A stretch of 33,839 nt of DNA. It comes from Sphingomonadales bacterium (GTDB taxonomy: Bacteria; Pseudomonadota; Alphaproteobacteria; Sphingomonadales; JAKSBY01). This document shows positions 32,549 to 33,839 of the stretch, piece by piece (the stretch's first letter is position 1; each line of letters starts with the position of its first letter). The notes beneath the pieces were generated by a model. It saw only the letters and a program-made list of their open reading frames with translations, did not search any database and was not told where the DNA came from. The translations under genes were made by a program, and so were the position numbers. The DNA lies in the NCBI GenBank assembly GCA_022360855.1, contig JAKSBY010000658.1, positions 1 through 33,839 on the forward strand, in the 5' to 3' direction.

Positions 32549-33839
32549 ATGACCATGGGTGGCGACACGGATATTCCCCTCTTGTCCGCCGGCGAGCTTA
32601 CGCAAATGTACCGGGCCGGCACCCTGTCCCCACTGGATGCCGCTCACGCTGCCTTCGCACAGATCGAGCAGGCGAATCCCAAGGTCAACGCCATCTGGGC
32701 GCTGGATAAGGAGGGCGCACTGGAAGCCGCCAGGGCCTCGCAGGCGCGCTGGCGAAAGGATGCTGCCCTCGGTCCGCTTGACGGCGTGCCCGTCACGTTG
32801 AAGGATCATATGCCGGTCAAGGGCATGCCGGCCGCCTTCGGGGTTGTCGGCATGGTGCCCGACGGTCCCGCGCCGGCCGATGGTATCCCGGCAGGCCGTC
32901 TGCGCGCGGCGGGCGCGGTGATGATCGGCAAAACGACCATGCCGGATATCGGCTTGCCGCCGGCCGGCGTCAGCTCCAGGCACGGTGTCACTAGAAACCC
33001 CTGGGGATTTGACCGGACCACCGGCGGGTCGAGCTCCGGCGCAGCCGCCGCACTTGCCTGCGGCATGGGCGCGCTGGCCCTGGGGTCGGACACCGGAGGT
33101 TCCGTTCGCCTGCCCGCCGCCTATTGCGGTGTCGTCGGGTTGAAGCCGACCCAGGGTCTCATGCCCCATGACTTGCCGGGGTCGATCACCGCCTATGGCC
33201 CCATGGCGCGGACTGTCGGCGACGCGGCCTCCATGCACGCCGTGCTGGCGGGCCCCGACGCGCGCGACTACACTTCCGTGCCGGCGCCGGACGATGTGTT
33301 CGTGCCTCCGGCGCCGTTCCAGGGCGGCGGCACCGTGGGCGTCATGCCCGCGCTCGGCCCCGATATCCCAGTCGATGCCGAGGCGGTAGGCGTGGTCGAA
33401 GAAGTGGCGCGGTACCTGGAGGCGTTGGGGCTGAAGATCGAAGAGATGCCGCCGCTCGAGGCGGCGCGCGACATGATTTGGGGGTGTTTCAATGCCATTG
33501 CCTGCCCGGGCCTGTTCCTGCAGTCGGGAATGGCGGCGCAGCAGGGCTTCCTCGAGCATTTGCCGAAGTTCTTTCACGACGGTTTCGGCTACGCCAAGGA
33601 GCTGGAGCGCGACGCCGTATATCGGGGCGTGGTGATGGTCGAGCAGCTCAGGCGCACCATCGCCGGCTTCATGGCGCGCTATGACTTCATTTTGACGCCG
33701 GCGTCCGGTCAGCCCCAATGGGAGGCCGACAGATACGTTCCCGACGACGATTTCTTCAAGATCGTCGACGTCGTGTCGTTCCTCTTCCCCTTCAACGTAT
33801 CCGGCAACCCCGGCCTCACCCTCAATGGCGGCTTCAGCC
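32549..33839 (+). CDS. Amidase-signature enzyme (3' end cut by window edge)
   Basis: The first 430 codons of an amidase-signature (AS) family hydrolase, open at the right edge. The Ser-cisSer-Lys triad is present: K85 in VTLKDH, cis-Ser S161 in GGSSSG and nucleophile S185 in SDTGGSVRLPA. ILTPAS appears near the visible end. Full AS proteins have about 460-500 residues, so only a little is missing. It hydrolyses an amide, carbamate or related C-N bond to release an amine and an acid. The start is ATG 32549 with AGGA upstream; ATG 32555 is an alternative. Together with the DUF2817 enzymes it suggests that the substrate contains an amide-type linkage. Confidence 0.88.
   Translation, partial: MTMGGDTDIPLLSAGELTQMYRAGTLSPLDAAHAAFAQIEQANPKVNAIWALDKEGALEAARASQARWRKDAALGPLDGVPVTLKDHMPVKGMPAAFGVVGMVPDGPAPADGIPAGRLRAAGAVMIGKTTMPDIGLPPAGVSSRHGVTRNPWGFDRTTGGSSSGAAAALACGMGALALGSDTGGSVRLPAAYCGVVGLKPTQGLMPHDLPGSITAYGPMARTVGDAASMHAVLAGPDARDYTSVPAPDDVFVPPAPFQGGGTVGVMPALGPDIPVDAEAVGVVEEVARYLEALGLKIEEMPPLEAARDMIWGCFNAIACPGLFLQSGMAAQQGFLEHLPKFFHDGFGYAKELERDAVYRGVVMVEQLRRTIAGFMARYDFILTPASGQPQWEADRYVPDDDFFKIVDVVSFLFPFNVSGNPGLTLNGGFS

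Noticed and set aside
1-33839. Insertion sequences, integrase, att sites, tRNA or CRISPR
   Set aside because: No transposase or recombinase motif, no tRNA-like fold and no regularly spaced repeat was found; the duplication at 17 kb and 27 kb has no flanking mobile element.

Overview
The window is GC-rich, gene-dense DNA, most likely from an alphaproteobacterium. The basis for this is the codon usage, the NodD-like LysR regulator, the cytochrome b561 and the Spinster-type MFS carrier; no rRNA or marker gene is present to fix the taxon. There is no transposase, integrase, tRNA or CRISPR array. Genes are tightly packed, with many 1-8 nt stop/start overlaps, and no stretch over 300 bases lacks a gene.

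Left part (1-7.4 kb): a cytochrome b561 gene cut by the left edge, a GlcD/LDHD-like FAD oxidase, a secreted serine beta-lactamase-like hydrolase, a PaaI-type thioesterase, a secreted protein of unknown function, a TAP-like lipoprotein hydrolase and a LysR regulator. These look like separate small units.

Centre (7.4-17.2 kb): an SDR-GST pair runs rightward. Opposite it, a leftward operon reads thiolase, FadJ-like hydratase/dehydrogenase (interrupted by an in-frame TAG), GNAT acetyltransferase, DUF2817 metallo-hydrolase, HCCA-isomerase/DsbA-like protein, acyl-CoA ligase and VOC protein. The set suggests CoA activation and beta-oxidation-like breakdown of a carboxylic acid.

Centre-right (17.2-25.7 kb): a leftward seven-gene operon encodes a DgcA-type flavin amine dehydrogenase, DgcB-type membrane Fe-S protein, EtfA, EtfB, MBL-fold hydrolase, RidA and rhodanese. 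A divergent GntR/FCD regulator faces it across 222 nt that hold a near-consensus promoter and two TAACATGTT sites.

Right (25.7-33.8 kb): a second DUF2817-VOC pair, an MFS carrier, an aldehyde dehydrogenase-VOC pair, a two-repeat EthD-like protein and an amidase cut by the right edge.

The most interesting signal is in the control regions. About 115-128 nt upstream of, and including the first four codons of, the thiolase gene are repeated in front of the second DUF2817 gene. A core of that repeat (AAATATSAGCTATWGG) also lies upstream of the dgc-like promoter, and an 11-base part of it lies in the ALDH/EthD intergenic region. The second DUF2817-VOC unit looks like a duplicated and internally deleted copy of the thiolase operon. 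My reading is one co-regulated catabolic island for an N-alkylated or cyclic amine linked to a carboxylic or amide group. The substrate cannot be told from sequence alone.
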